NCBI GenBank assembly: GCA_964395315.1
Contig: CAYNBI010000030.1
Location: forward strand, 1-37,280
Reading direction: 5' to 3'
Length of the DNA: 37,280 nucleotides
Source of the DNA: CAVORB01 sp964395315
GTDB lineage: Bacteria; Pseudomonadota; Gammaproteobacteria; Chromatiales; Chromatiaceae
This document shows positions 15,848 through 23,851 of this stretch, one piece after another. The notes beneath the pieces were generated by a model. The model was not told the origin of the DNA, made no database searches, and saw nothing but the letters and a program-made list of their open reading frames with translations. The stretch's first letter is position 1; the number at the start of each line of letters is the position of its first letter. Made by a program: the position numbers and the translations under genes.

Positions 15848-17035
15848 ATGCGAACCCAAGCCCTCCTGCTCTCGCTGATTCCGACGGTCTGCTGTACCGC
15901 CTGCAGTTCCAGTCCCGATCAAGATTCCGCTCCGGCGGCTCGGGCCAGCGCGACCCGGGTCGAGGTCGGCGTGGGCGACAGGTCCGGATTCCAGCCCGCT
16001 GTCGGCCGCGGCGGCTCCTGGCGCTCCGGTACGCTTCATGCTGCTGCGACGGGCGGAGATTACGCGGGGTATCCTGCGCTTGCCCGCATGATCGCCAAGC
16101 TGGAGCGGGACGAGGGCTTCGATCCCGGATACCTGAGCGCCGTCTTCTCCCGCGTCGAGCGCCAGCAATGGATCCTTGACTTCGTCAACCGTCCGCAGGC
16201 GAAGAGGTCGACGACACCGACGGGCGCCTGGACCCGCTACCGCGCCAAGTTCCTGACCGAGGACAACATCGCCAACGGCGCGCGGTTCTGGCGGCGCCAC
16301 GCGCCCGTGCTCGAACGCGCACAGGCCCGCTACGGGGTGCCGCCGGAGTACGTGGTCGCGATCCTCGGCGTGGAGACCCGTTACGGCGGCTATATGGGCA
16401 AGCACCGGGTGCTGGATGCCTTGGCGACGCTCGCGTTCGATTTCCCGCGCCGCTCGGAGTTCTTCACCGGCGAGCTCGAGAGCTTTCTGATCATGGCCCG
16501 CGACGAGGGCTTCGACCCGTTCCAGCCCAAGGGCTCGTATGCCGGGGCGATGGGGCTGGGGCAGTTCATGCCGTCGAGCTTCCAGCGCTGGGCAGTGGAC
16601 TTCGACGGCGATGGTCGGCGCGACCTGTGGAACACGGAGGACGCCATCGGCAGCGTGGCCAACTACTTCGCCGCCCATGGCTGGCGCAAGGGTGAGCCCG
16701 TGGTAGTCCGGGCGCAGGCGGCTGGATCCGCCGCCGCCATGGAAACCGGTTTCGATACCAGCTACAGCGTCGACGGCCTGCGTCAGCGGGGCGTGGTGCC
16801 GAGTGCCGCCCTGGGCGGCCACACGCAGGTCAGCCTGCTGCGGCTCGACGCTCGCGGTGGCTACGAGTATTGGCTCGGCCTGCCCAACTTCTACGTCATC
16901 ACCCGCTACAACCACAGCACCTACTACGCCATGGCGGTCCATCAACTCGCCCAGTCGGTCAAGGCGCGGCACGGTCCCTCTACCGGTACGATCGTCTCGC
17001 GGCGTGACTCCGCGTCCGACGGCGCTGCTCTGTAA
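15848..17035 (+). CDS. mltB: Lytic murein transglycosylase B, lipoprotein
   Basis: This enzyme of about 395 aa cleaves peptidoglycan glycan strands, forming 1,6-anhydromuropeptides. The N-terminus, MRTQALLLSLIPTVCCTACSSS, is a lipoprotein-type signal with the likely lipidated cysteine just before SSS. The catalytic region has the sequence ILGVETRYGGYMG (catalytic glutamate in GVET), then SYAGAMGLGQFMPSSF and FDGDGRRDLWN, all characteristic of SLT family 3 (MltB). I chose the ATG at 15848 because GGGG lies seven bases upstream and the signal peptide then starts correctly. An ATG at 15815 is also in frame. Confidence 0.94.
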   Translation: MRTQALLLSLIPTVCCTACSSSPDQDSAPAARASATRVEVGVGDRSGFQPAVGRGGSWRSGTLHAAATGGDYAGYPALARMIAKLERDEGFDPGYLSAVFSRVERQQWILDFVNRPQAKRSTTPTGAWTRYRAKFLTEDNIANGARFWRRHAPVLERAQARYGVPPEYVVAILGVETRYGGYMGKHRVLDALATLAFDFPRRSEFFTGELESFLIMARDEGFDPFQPKGSYAGAMGLGQFMPSSFQRWAVDFDGDGRRDLWNTEDAIGSVANYFAAHGWRKGEPVVVRAQAAGSAAAMETGFDTSYSVDGLRQRGVVPSAALGGHTQVSLLRLDARGGYEYWLGLPNFYVITRYNHSTYYAMAVHQLAQSVKARHGPSTGTIVSRRDSASDGAAL

Positions 17036-17039
17036 GACG

Positions 17040-17069
17040 CTGATTATTGGCCTTCCTGGCCGAGATCAG
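17040..17069 (+). terminator. Hairpin after mltB
   Basis: CTGAT (17040-17044) pairs with ATCAG (17065-17069) around an inner GGCC-TTCCT-GGCC stem, immediately after the mltB stop. No T-run follows, so it is a terminator-like structure rather than a canonical one. Confidence 0.4.
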
Positions 17070-17162
17070 AGCGTCACATCCTTGCGCCGCGGGCGGCGCG
17101 CACTTGTTCAGCCTTCGCATCGGCTTTCGCCGGTGTGACGTCGGAATCGGAACCCACACGCC

Positions 17163-17579
17163 TCACTCGCCGCTGCAGGTCACCGTGACTTGCCTGTCGT
17201 GTCCATGCGTGCGGTGCTCGTAGAGGTAAACGCCTTGCCAGGTGCCCAGCGCGCAGCGTCCGTCACGAATCGGCAGGGTGAGGTCGGTCTTGGTCAGCAC
17301 CGAGCGGACGTGGGCGGGCATGTCGTCCGGCCCCTCGTCGGTGTGCGCGAATAGGCGGTCCCCGTCCGGGATCAGGCGGGACAGGAACGCCTCCAGATCG
17401 CGGCGAACCGTGGGGTCGGCATTCTCGCACAGGATCAGGGAGGCGCTGGTGTGGTGCAAGAACAGGTGGCAGAGGCCGGTGCGGACGCCTGACTCGCGGA
17501 CGGCATCCGTGACCTGGCGGGTAATGTCGTAGGTGCCCCGCCCGCGGGTGGCAACCTCAAGTCGTTTTTGTCCGATCAT
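17163..17579 (-). CDS. yjbQ: YjbQ family (UPF0047) protein
   Basis: The 138-aa protein belongs to the UPF0047/YjbQ family, some members of which show weak thiamine-phosphate synthase activity; the physiological role is unsettled. Family features visible are ITRQVTDAVRESGVRTGLCHLFLHHTSASLILCENADP, RLFAHTDEGPDDMPAHVRSVL, and the ending LGTWQGVYLYEHRTHGHDRQVTV. The conserved histidines (HHTSAS, HTDEG, PAHV) are present. GGGGGA precedes the ATG at 17579. It diverges from recG. Confidence 0.92.
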   Translation of the reverse strand: MIGQKRLEVATRGRGTYDITRQVTDAVRESGVRTGLCHLFLHHTSASLILCENADPTVRRDLEAFLSRLIPDGDRLFAHTDEGPDDMPAHVRSVLTKTDLTLPIRDGRCALGTWQGVYLYEHRTHGHDRQVTVTCSGE

Positions 17580-17714
17580 CGCGTTCCCCCTTTTTTCGGG
17601 CGCCCGACGTTCTCATCGGCGCCCGTCCTGGCAAGGCGCGCCGGCTCCGGGTATTTTGGTTCCCGGCGGCGCGGCGCCGCCATTAGATCAGACCGATGGA
17701 GCCCGCGGAAGCCG

Positions 17715-19805
17715 ATGAGCCAGGCGTTGGACAAGGTGCCGGTGGAGGGGCTGCGCGGGGTGGGACCCCGGGTCGCCGAGCGCCTGGGCCGGCTCGGTGT
17801 CGCCACGGTGCAGGACCTGCTGTTCCACCTGCCGCTGCGTTATCAAGATCGAACACGCCTGATTCCGCTGCGCGATCTGCGTCCGGGAGACGAGGCGCTG
17901 GTGGAAGGAGAGGTCGCCGACGCCGGGATCGCTTTCGGGCGCCGCCGCTCGCTCAAGGTCTGGCTGAGGGATCGGGAAGGCGACGGTCTGCTCCTTCGCT
18001 TCTTTCACTTCTCGCAGGCACAGGCGGTCGGCTTCAAGCCTGGAACCCGACTTCGCTGTTTCGGCGAGGTGCGCCGCGGGCCGCAGTGGATGGAGATGAT
18101 CCATCCCGAATACCGGCTGGGCGCCGCGGACGATGCCCAACCGCTGGAGAGCGCGCTGACCCCGATCTACCCGACCACGGAGGGGCTTCAGCAGTCGTCC
18201 TTGCGCTCTCTCACCGATCAGGCCCTGGCGCTGCTGGATGTCCAGGGCACCACCGTGCGCGAGCTCCTGCCTGCCGAGGTCGTCGGCCGCTATGGGCTGC
18301 CCCCGCTGGCGGAGGCGCTGCGCGTCCTCCACCGGCCGCCGGTCGCCGTGAGCGCGTCGGAGCTGCGCGAGCGCCGGCACCCGGCGTTCCGGCGCCTGGC
18401 GTTCGAGGAACTGGTCGCCCACCAAGTGAGTCTGCGGCGGCTGCGCCGGCGCCAGCAGCAGGTCGGGGCGCCGGTGCTGGACGGCGGCGGCGAGCTGCGG
18501 GAACGTTTTCTCGGCGGTCTTCCGTTCGCGCTCACAGGCGCGCAGCGGCGGGTGGCGGATGAGATCTCGGCCGATCTCGAGCGGTCCTACCCCATGCTCC
18601 GCCTGCTGCAGGGAGACGTGGGTTCCGGCAAGACCGTTATCGCCGCCCTGGCTGCCCTGCAGGCGGTGGAAGCGGGCTTTCAGGTGGCGTTGATGGCGCC
18701 CACGGAGCTGCTTTCGGAGCAGCATCTGCGAAACCTCTCCATGTGGCTTGAGCCCCTTGGACTGACCCCGCTCTGGCTCGCCGGCCGTCACAAGGGCGGG
18801 GAACGCACCGATCTCCTCGCTCGCATTGCCCGCGGGGATGCGATGGTCATCGTCGGTACCCATGCCTTGTTCCAGGACGAGGTGGCGTTCCACGATCTCG
18901 GGCTCGCCATCGTCGACGAGCAGCACAGGTTTGGTGTTCACCAGCGCATGCGCCTGCGGGAGAAGGGCGCGCGCGACGGCCGGGCTCCCCATCAGCTGAT
19001 CATGACCGCGACCCCCATCCCCCGTTCCCTGGCCATGACCCTCTACGGAGATCTCGACCTGTCGGTGATCGACGAGATGCCCCCGGGTCGGACCCCGGTG
19101 ACGACGGTCGCGGTCCCCGACGGGCGTCGAGACGAGGTGATCGCCAGGGTGCGCGATGCCTGCGCCGAAGGCCGGCAGGCCTACTGGGTGTGCACCCTGA
19201 TCGATGAGTCCGAGGCGCTGCAGTGTCAGGCGGCGGAGGACACGGCGCGCGCGCTCGCCGCGGCGCTCCCGGGCTTGCGGGTCGGGCTTGTGCATGGGCG
19301 GCTGAAGGCCGGGGAGCGCGAGGAGGTGATGGCAGCCTTCGCCGGCGCTACCCTCGACCTGCTGGTGGCAACCACGGTGATCGAGGTCGGCGTGGACGTG
19401 CCCAACGCGAGCCTGATGATCGTCGAGAACCCGGAGCGGCTGGGTCTCGCCCAGCTCCATCAACTGCGGGGCCGGGTGGGGCGAGGCTCTGTCGAGAGTC
19501 ATTGCGTCCTGCTGTTCCATGCGCCCTTGTCGCACCAGGCCCGAGAGCGGATCGAGATGCTGCGCCGCAGTACTGATGGCTTCGAGATCGCACGCCGGGA
19601 CCTTGAAATGCGCGGACCCGGCGAAGTGCTGGGCACGCGCCAGACGGGAGACGTCCAGTTTCGTATCGCGGATCCCTTGGCGGACGAGCACCTGCTCGCC
19701 GCCGCCCAGCAGGCCGCGGACCTCATCCTCGACCGGTGTCCCGACCTGGCGCTGCCCCTGATCGAGCGCTGGTTCAGGGCCAAGGCGGATTACGTCGGCG
19801 TCTAG
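17715..19805 (+). CDS. recG: ATP-dependent DNA helicase RecG
   Basis: This branch-migrating helicase of about 696 aa remodels stalled forks and Holliday junctions. It has the N-terminal wedge/OB domain (VEGLRGVGPRVAERLGRLG, then RYQDRT). Helicase motifs follow: GDVGSGKT (Walker A), DEQHRFGVHQR (DEQH box), MTATPIPRSLAMTLYGDLD, and QLRGRVGRG (motif VI). The length matches E. coli RecG (693 aa). The frame is open further upstream, to 17568, but the ATG at 17715 gives the family N-terminus and has GGAAG just before it. Confidence 0.97.
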   Translation: MSQALDKVPVEGLRGVGPRVAERLGRLGVATVQDLLFHLPLRYQDRTRLIPLRDLRPGDEALVEGEVADAGIAFGRRRSLKVWLRDREGDGLLLRFFHFSQAQAVGFKPGTRLRCFGEVRRGPQWMEMIHPEYRLGAADDAQPLESALTPIYPTTEGLQQSSLRSLTDQALALLDVQGTTVRELLPAEVVGRYGLPPLAEALRVLHRPPVAVSASELRERRHPAFRRLAFEELVAHQVSLRRLRRRQQQVGAPVLDGGGELRERFLGGLPFALTGAQRRVADEISADLERSYPMLRLLQGDVGSGKTVIAALAALQAVEAGFQVALMAPTELLSEQHLRNLSMWLEPLGLTPLWLAGRHKGGERTDLLARIARGDAMVIVGTHALFQDEVAFHDLGLAIVDEQHRFGVHQRMRLREKGARDGRAPHQLIMTATPIPRSLAMTLYGDLDLSVIDEMPPGRTPVTTVAVPDGRRDEVIARVRDACAEGRQAYWVCTLIDESEALQCQAAEDTARALAAALPGLRVGLVHGRLKAGEREEVMAAFAGATLDLLVATTVIEVGVDVPNASLMIVENPERLGLAQLHQLRGRVGRGSVESHCVLLFHAPLSHQARERIEMLRRSTDGFEIARRDLEMRGPGEVLGTRQTGDVQFRIADPLADEHLLAAAQQAADLILDRCPDLALPLIERWFRAKADYVGV

Positions 19806-19962
19806 CTTCGATCGCGGCGGCATGGAACCGGCGTTGCCGGGCTCCAGGCCACGCCGATGCGGTTGCGGTGCCTGCAGGCCCGGCGCGCCCTGTGTCATAA
19901 TCCCCGCCCGTTGCCGAGTTGTACGCCTCAGTCACAGTGCCGTGAGCCAACGAAACCGGAAC

Positions 19963-20865
19963 ATGAACCTCCCAGGTATCGAGTCAGGACAACGGCGTGC
20001 GCCGAGCTGGTTCGAGCGGCTTGCGCTCTACGCCAGGCTCGTGCGCCTCGATCGACCGATCGGCATCTTTCTGCTCATGTGGCCGGCGCTATGGGCCCTG
20101 TGGATCGCCGGGAACGGTGACCCTCCCTGGGCGGTCGTGCTGATTTTCGTCGCCGGGGTGGTCCTGATGCGGTCGGCCGGGTGCGCAATCAACGACTACG
20201 CGGACCGTGACTTCGACGGAAGCGTGGCGCGCACCCAGGGACGCCCCCTGGCGGCGGGTCTCCTGCGCCCGGGGGAGGCGGTGGGGGTCTTCCTCGCCCT
20301 CAGCCTGGCCGCTTTTGCCCTGGTACTGATGCTCAACTGGCAGACCATCGCCCTGTCTGTGGTCGCGTTTGGCTTGGTCGTGATCTATCCGTTCATGAAG
20401 CGCTACACGCACCTGCCTCAGCTGTTCCTCGGCGCCGCCTTCGGATGGGCGGTACCCATGGCATTCACCGCGATCACCGGAACCGTGCCTGCGTCGGCAT
20501 GGCTATTGTTTTCGGCCACGGTGGTGTGGGCACTGGTCTACGATACCCAGTACGCCATGGTTGACCGGGAGGACGACCTGAAGGTTGGGATCAAGTCATC
20601 CGCGATCCTCTTCGGGCGTCACGATCGGTTGATTATCGCAGCGCTCCAGGTAGTGCTGCTGGTCATGCTCGTCTACGTTGGGGCATTAGCGGAGCGGGGG
20701 GCCTGGTACTTCGTCGGGGTCGCGGTGGCCGGCGCACTCGCTCTCTATCATCAGTTTCTGATCCGCCACCGCGATCCGGCCGCCTGTTTCGAGGCCTTTC
20801 TCAGCAACAACTATCTCGGGATGGCCGTGTTCGTTGGGCTGGTCCTGGACTATGCGCTCCCGTGA
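19963..20865 (+). CDS. ubiA: 4-hydroxybenzoate polyprenyltransferase
   Basis: This integral membrane prenyltransferase of about 300 aa attaches the polyprenyl tail to 4-hydroxybenzoate in ubiquinone synthesis. Both aspartate-rich motifs are visible: NDYADRDFDGSVARTQGRPL in the first loop and YDTQYAMVDREDDLKVGIKS in the second. LDRPIGIFLLMWPALWALW in the first membrane helix is typical, and eight to nine membrane helices follow. The ATG at 19963 is preceded by CCGGA; the frame extends upstream with no family similarity. ubiC is not adjacent. Confidence 0.95.
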   Translation: MNLPGIESGQRRAPSWFERLALYARLVRLDRPIGIFLLMWPALWALWIAGNGDPPWAVVLIFVAGVVLMRSAGCAINDYADRDFDGSVARTQGRPLAAGLLRPGEAVGVFLALSLAAFALVLMLNWQTIALSVVAFGLVVIYPFMKRYTHLPQLFLGAAFGWAVPMAFTAITGTVPASAWLLFSATVVWALVYDTQYAMVDREDDLKVGIKSSAILFGRHDRLIIAALQVVLLVMLVYVGALAERGAWYFVGVAVAGALALYHQFLIRHRDPAACFEAFLSNNYLGMAVFVGLVLDYALP

Positions 20866-20954
20866 CGCGTCCGCGGCGGAAGAACCCGCGGGCGTCGCGC
20901 GGATCAAACTTTGAACCTTGCCCGTGACCCGGCGCGGCTGAATATCAATTCGAC

Positions 20955-20991
20955 GGTGCTCCTCCGGGGTGCACCACCTTTTTTTGGAGGA
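20955..20991 (+). promoter_or_regulatory. Terminator-like leader abutting the dsbA ribosome binding site
   Basis: GGTGC (20955-20959) can pair with GCACC (20971-20975), followed within four bases by seven T (20979-20985): an intrinsic-terminator shape. The next bases, GGAGGA (20986-20991), are the dsbA Shine-Dalgarno. The loop contains TCCTCC (20960-20965), its exact complement. Transcription from upstream would end here, or the loop could mask the ribosome binding site. It may also simply terminate ubiA. Confidence 0.5.
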
Positions 20992-21000
20992 TAGTCAGAA

Positions 21001-21660
21001 ATGTTCCTGAAAGCCTTGTCGCAGATGGTCCTGGGGATGTTGATCGCGGGCCAGGCCCTGGCCTTCGACGAGGGCATCGACTTCACGCAGTTGGCCGAGC
21101 CGCAAGCCACGGAGACAGGGGACAAGATCGAGGTTCTGGAGGTTTTCATGTACAGCTGCCCTCACTGCTACCACCTCGAGCCCGACATCGCCGCCTGGCT
21201 GAAGACCAAGCCCGAGAATGTTGAGTTCCGGCGCATGCCGGCCGTCTTCGGACCCAAGGTCGAGCCTCACGCCCGGGCCTTCTACGCGGCGGAGCTCATG
21301 GGTGTGGAGGAGAAGTTCCACATGCCCCTTTTCAGCGCCCTGCACGACAAGAAGCTTCAGATCTGGGACGAGGACGCCCTGGTCGCCTTCGCAGAGGAGC
21401 AGGGCATCGACGGCGCGGAGTTCCGCGCGGCCTACAACTCCTTCTACACCAACATGAAGGTGCGGCGGGCGACTGAGATGGGTCGCCGCTACGGCATCGA
21501 CGGGGTTCCGGCCGTGGTCGTGAACGGCAAGTACCGCACCAGTCCGTCGCAGACCGGTAGCCGGGAAGGCCTGGTCAAGGTGATCGATTACCTCATCGGC
21601 GTGGAGTCAGGGCAGGTGGCGGCAGACCAGGGCGCGCCGAAACCGGCGGGCGGCTCCTGA
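21001..21660 (+). CDS. dsbA: Periplasmic thiol:disulfide oxidoreductase DsbA
   Basis: The 219-aa exported oxidase introduces disulfides into envelope proteins. A signal peptide (MFLKALSQMVLGMLIAGQALA) precedes a thioredoxin fold with an inserted helical domain. The active site is CPHC at 53-56 (FMYSCPHCYHLEP) and the cis-proline loop is GVPAVVVNGKY. The length suits DsbA (about 210). The C-terminal tail QGAPKPAGGS is probably disordered. The Shine-Dalgarno GGAGGA sits about 9-14 bases upstream, at the foot of a terminator-like hairpin. dsbB is not in the window. Confidence 0.94.
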   Translation: MFLKALSQMVLGMLIAGQALAFDEGIDFTQLAEPQATETGDKIEVLEVFMYSCPHCYHLEPDIAAWLKTKPENVEFRRMPAVFGPKVEPHARAFYAAELMGVEEKFHMPLFSALHDKKLQIWDEDALVAFAEEQGIDGAEFRAAYNSFYTNMKVRRATEMGRRYGIDGVPAVVVNGKYRTSPSQTGSREGLVKVIDYLIGVESGQVAADQGAPKPAGGS

Positions 21661-21734
21661 GCCCGGCGCGGAGGGGTTGATTCCTGACGCGCTGGAATCC
21701 CCGAGTGGCTTCCAACTCGGCGTGAAACCGCCGC

Positions 21735-22268
21735 CTAATCGTAGTAGGCGGGTTTGACCTCCTCGATGACCTTGGCGTCCGGGTTCGGGAATCGCTCTAC
21801 CACCCAATCGGGCAGCTTTGCCTGATTGGCGTGGTAGAGGGCTTCTGACTCGATGATAATCAGCACCAGCACGGTCACCATCACGGGCAGGATCCCCAGC
21901 CCGCCGATCAGGGCCATCACCGCCTCCTTCATCATGCCCAGGTAGGTATATCCGACCCAGCCGAGCGCCATGATCGTCAGCAGCATCGTCAACATGACGA
22001 TGAAGATTTTGCTGCGACGCGCACAGACCTGCCAGTGACACATGGGGTACCAGGGATCCTGCCGCAGGGACCTGCGCGCGCGCCACAACGTATAGCCCAG
22101 GATACTGAAGGAAATGGCCGGGATCATGGCCATGACCCAGGGAAAGCTACCCGCCACGCCACCGGCGGCAACCGCCATCAGGATGTGGTTCCCGATGAGG
22201 TTGGTCAGGAAGAGCTCGTGGGGGACATTGGCCTTCTTGATCTCTTCTGTGCTGACTTCAAAGCGCAT
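21735..22268 (-). CDS. Four-helix inner-membrane protein, function unknown
   Basis: This 177-aa protein begins MRFEVSTEEIKKANVPHELFLTNLIGNH. About four membrane helices are visible, at residues 26-45, 47-63, 88-110 and 117-140, with a Trp/Cys/His-containing loop between the second and third (QDPWYPMCHWQVCARRSK). The C-terminus is soluble (NQAKLPDWVVERFPNPDAKVIEEVKPAYYD). I do not recognise the family. The HELFLTNLIGNHILM start and the PMCHWQVC loop look conserved and could bind metal or heme, but that is speculation. It is monocistronic, convergent with dsbA. Confidence 0.8.
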   Translation of the reverse strand: MRFEVSTEEIKKANVPHELFLTNLIGNHILMAVAAGGVAGSFPWVMAMIPAISFSILGYTLWRARRSLRQDPWYPMCHWQVCARRSKIFIVMLTMLLTIMALGWVGYTYLGMMKEAVMALIGGLGILPVMVTVLVLIIIESEALYHANQAKLPDWVVERFPNPDAKVIEEVKPAYYD

Positions 22269-22400
22269 GGAGGCTTTCCGTCCGGCTTAAGGATAAGCGG
22301 ATCAGAATACACTAACGATCCTCCCGCTTCATCCTGACATGCCCCGACGACCCCGGCTCTCGGTCGCGGTCAGGCGGCGACCGACAAGTGGGCTAGGGAG

Positions 22401-22441
22401 GCGCGATCGATTCAGCGCGTCCCGCGGCACAGGGATGTGGC
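22401..22441. repeat. Dispersed intergenic repeat, copy B
   Basis: This is the second copy of the repeat described at 14645-14685, sharing ATTCAGCGCGTCCCGC exactly and the following GC-rich part approximately. It lies in the 259-bp gap between the membrane protein gene and moeB, where I see no other gene. Confidence 0.7.
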
Positions 22442-22487
22442 GCTACTTTCAAGCGCGTAAGAGATTGAAATTGAAGCCATGCAAGAA

Positions 22488-22504
22488 CCACGCTTCTGGC
22501 GTGG
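22488..22504 (-). terminator. Hairpin downstream of moeB
   Basis: A perfect 6-bp stem (CCACGC/GCGTGG) with a 5-base loop lies 23 bases past the moeB stop. On the minus strand it is followed by TTCTTGC, not a true T-run, so this is a weak candidate end for the hemA-moeB transcript. Confidence 0.4.
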
Positions 22505-22527
22505 CGTGCTGTACTTGGCCAGGATGG

Positions 22528-23289
22528 CTAATGATCAGGGCCTCCTTGGGCCGCGCCGCATACCGGGCAGTGCGGGTCCGCGGGGAGCCGGACGGTGCGG
22601 AACTCCATGGTCATGGCGTCCATCAGCAGCAGGCGTCCGTAGAGGGGTTCTCCGGTACCGGTGAGGATTTTCAGGACCTCCGTCGCCTGGATGCTGCCGA
22701 TGACGCCCACCACCGGCGCGAGTACACCGTTCGCCGAGCAGGTCTCGTCCACGCTTCCATCGCGCGGATACAGACACTGATAGCAGGGTCCGCCAGCCTT
22801 TCCCCGGAAGGTCGCGACCTGCCCCTCGGTGCGGATGGCGGCCCCGGAGACCAGCGGCACGCCCACCCGAAAGCAGGCCTCGTTCACGGCGAAGCGGGTG
22901 GCGAAGTTGTCGCAGGCGTCCACGACCACGTCCACGCCCGAGACCAGAGCCGGCAGGGTCGACTCGCTGATGGCGACCTTGCGGCCCTCGACCCGCACCT
23001 CCGGATTGAGGGAGCGGAGGGTTTCGGTCGCCGAGTCGACCTTGGTCTTGCCGATGCGCGCCGTGCCGTGCAGGATCTGGCGCTGAAGATTGGAGAGGTC
23101 CACCGCGTCGAAATCCGCCACCACCAGCCTTCCCACGCCCGCGGCCGCGAGGTACATGGCCACCGGGGAGCCGAGACCGCCGAGACCTACCACCAGCGCG
23201 GAGGAGTCAAGCAGCCGCTGTTGCCCCTCGACGCCGATGGTGGGCAGCATGATCTGGCGGCTGTAGCGCAGCAGTTGGTCGTCGTTCAC
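22528..23289 (-). CDS. moeB: ThiF/MoeB family adenylyltransferase, probably MoeB
   Basis: This E1-like enzyme of about 253 aa adenylates the C-terminal glycine of a ubiquitin-like sulfur carrier (MoaD or ThiS). Visible are the N-terminal LLRYSRQIMLP, the nucleotide loop ALVVGLGGLGSP, DLSNLQRQILH, DACDNFATRF and TCSANGVLAPVVGVIGS, which carries the probable catalytic cysteine. The zinc-binding pairs are CYQC and CPVC near the C-terminus. The open frame extends 64 codons upstream without similarity; the GTG at 23289 gives the family start. Whether it serves molybdopterin or thiamine synthesis is not decided by the neighbours. It is the last gene of the hemA operon. Confidence 0.88.
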   Translation of the reverse strand: MNDDQLLRYSRQIMLPTIGVEGQQRLLDSSALVVGLGGLGSPVAMYLAAAGVGRLVVADFDAVDLSNLQRQILHGTARIGKTKVDSATETLRSLNPEVRVEGRKVAISESTLPALVSGVDVVVDACDNFATRFAVNEACFRVGVPLVSGAAIRTEGQVATFRGKAGGPCYQCLYPRDGSVDETCSANGVLAPVVGVIGSIQATEVLKILTGTGEPLYGRLLLMDAMTMEFRTVRLPADPHCPVCGAAQGGPDH

Positions 23290-23407
23290 GGTGCGGCAGC
23301 GGTTCGGGATCAGCGATCGGCGGACGAGTCGGCGCTCGCGGCGGCCCGCTGGACGCCTTGCGCATGCACGCGCGGCGTCCGGCCACGCATCCCCTCTGTG
23401 GCGCCCG

Positions 23408-23818
23408 TTACAGGTATCGGCGCCAATGCTCGGGCCGATGGTCGCGGCAGCCGTGCTCAAGGGTCTGATAGCGGCTGGCAAAGACCTTCTGTATGCAGTT
23501 GCGCTCGCCGCGAGCGCACCCGCAATTGGCGCGGAAGGTCTCTTCCGAGTAACGGTAGAGGGCCCGCTTGATGCGGTGCAGGAGCTTGTTGTCGAGATGC
23601 AGGCCGAGCTCGCTGATGGACTCCTCGATCTCCTCGAGCGTGATCTGCAGCAGGTCGTAGCTCACCGAGAGCAGCCGCGCGGAGAGCGGCTCGGCACGCA
23701 GAATCCCCGGGACGTCGGCCAGGAAAACGGATGCCCGATGCGCCTGATCAGGCACCGGGTGCAGCTCGCTGAACGGGATTTGGCGATGCTTGACGCGGTC
23801 GGCTTCGGAGATGTCCAT
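23408..23818 (-). CDS. Unknown cysteine-containing protein in the hemA-moeB operon
   Basis: This 136-aa soluble protein starts MDISEADRVKHRQIPFSELH. The middle is largely helical (ARLLSVSYDLLQITLEEIEESISELGLHLD, then LLHRIKRALYRYSEETFR). The C-terminal part holds a cysteine group in CGCARGERNC and a further cysteine in LEHGCRDHRPEHW, with several histidines; metal binding is possible but unproven. I do not recognise a family. It is 33 bp after prmC and 118 bp before moeB, on the same strand, so it is probably cotranscribed. Confidence 0.75.
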   Translation of the reverse strand: MDISEADRVKHRQIPFSELHPVPDQAHRASVFLADVPGILRAEPLSARLLSVSYDLLQITLEEIEESISELGLHLDNKLLHRIKRALYRYSEETFRANCGCARGERNCIQKVFASRYQTLEHGCRDHRPEHWRRYL

Positions 23819-23851
23819 GGCATTTGTATGCTAGTCGAGGGCTCAGATTTA

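Noticed and set aside
22269..22527. A small gene in the gap between the membrane protein and moeB
   Set aside because: Only short frames without ribosome binding sites; the gap is explained by the dispersed repeat and a hairpin.
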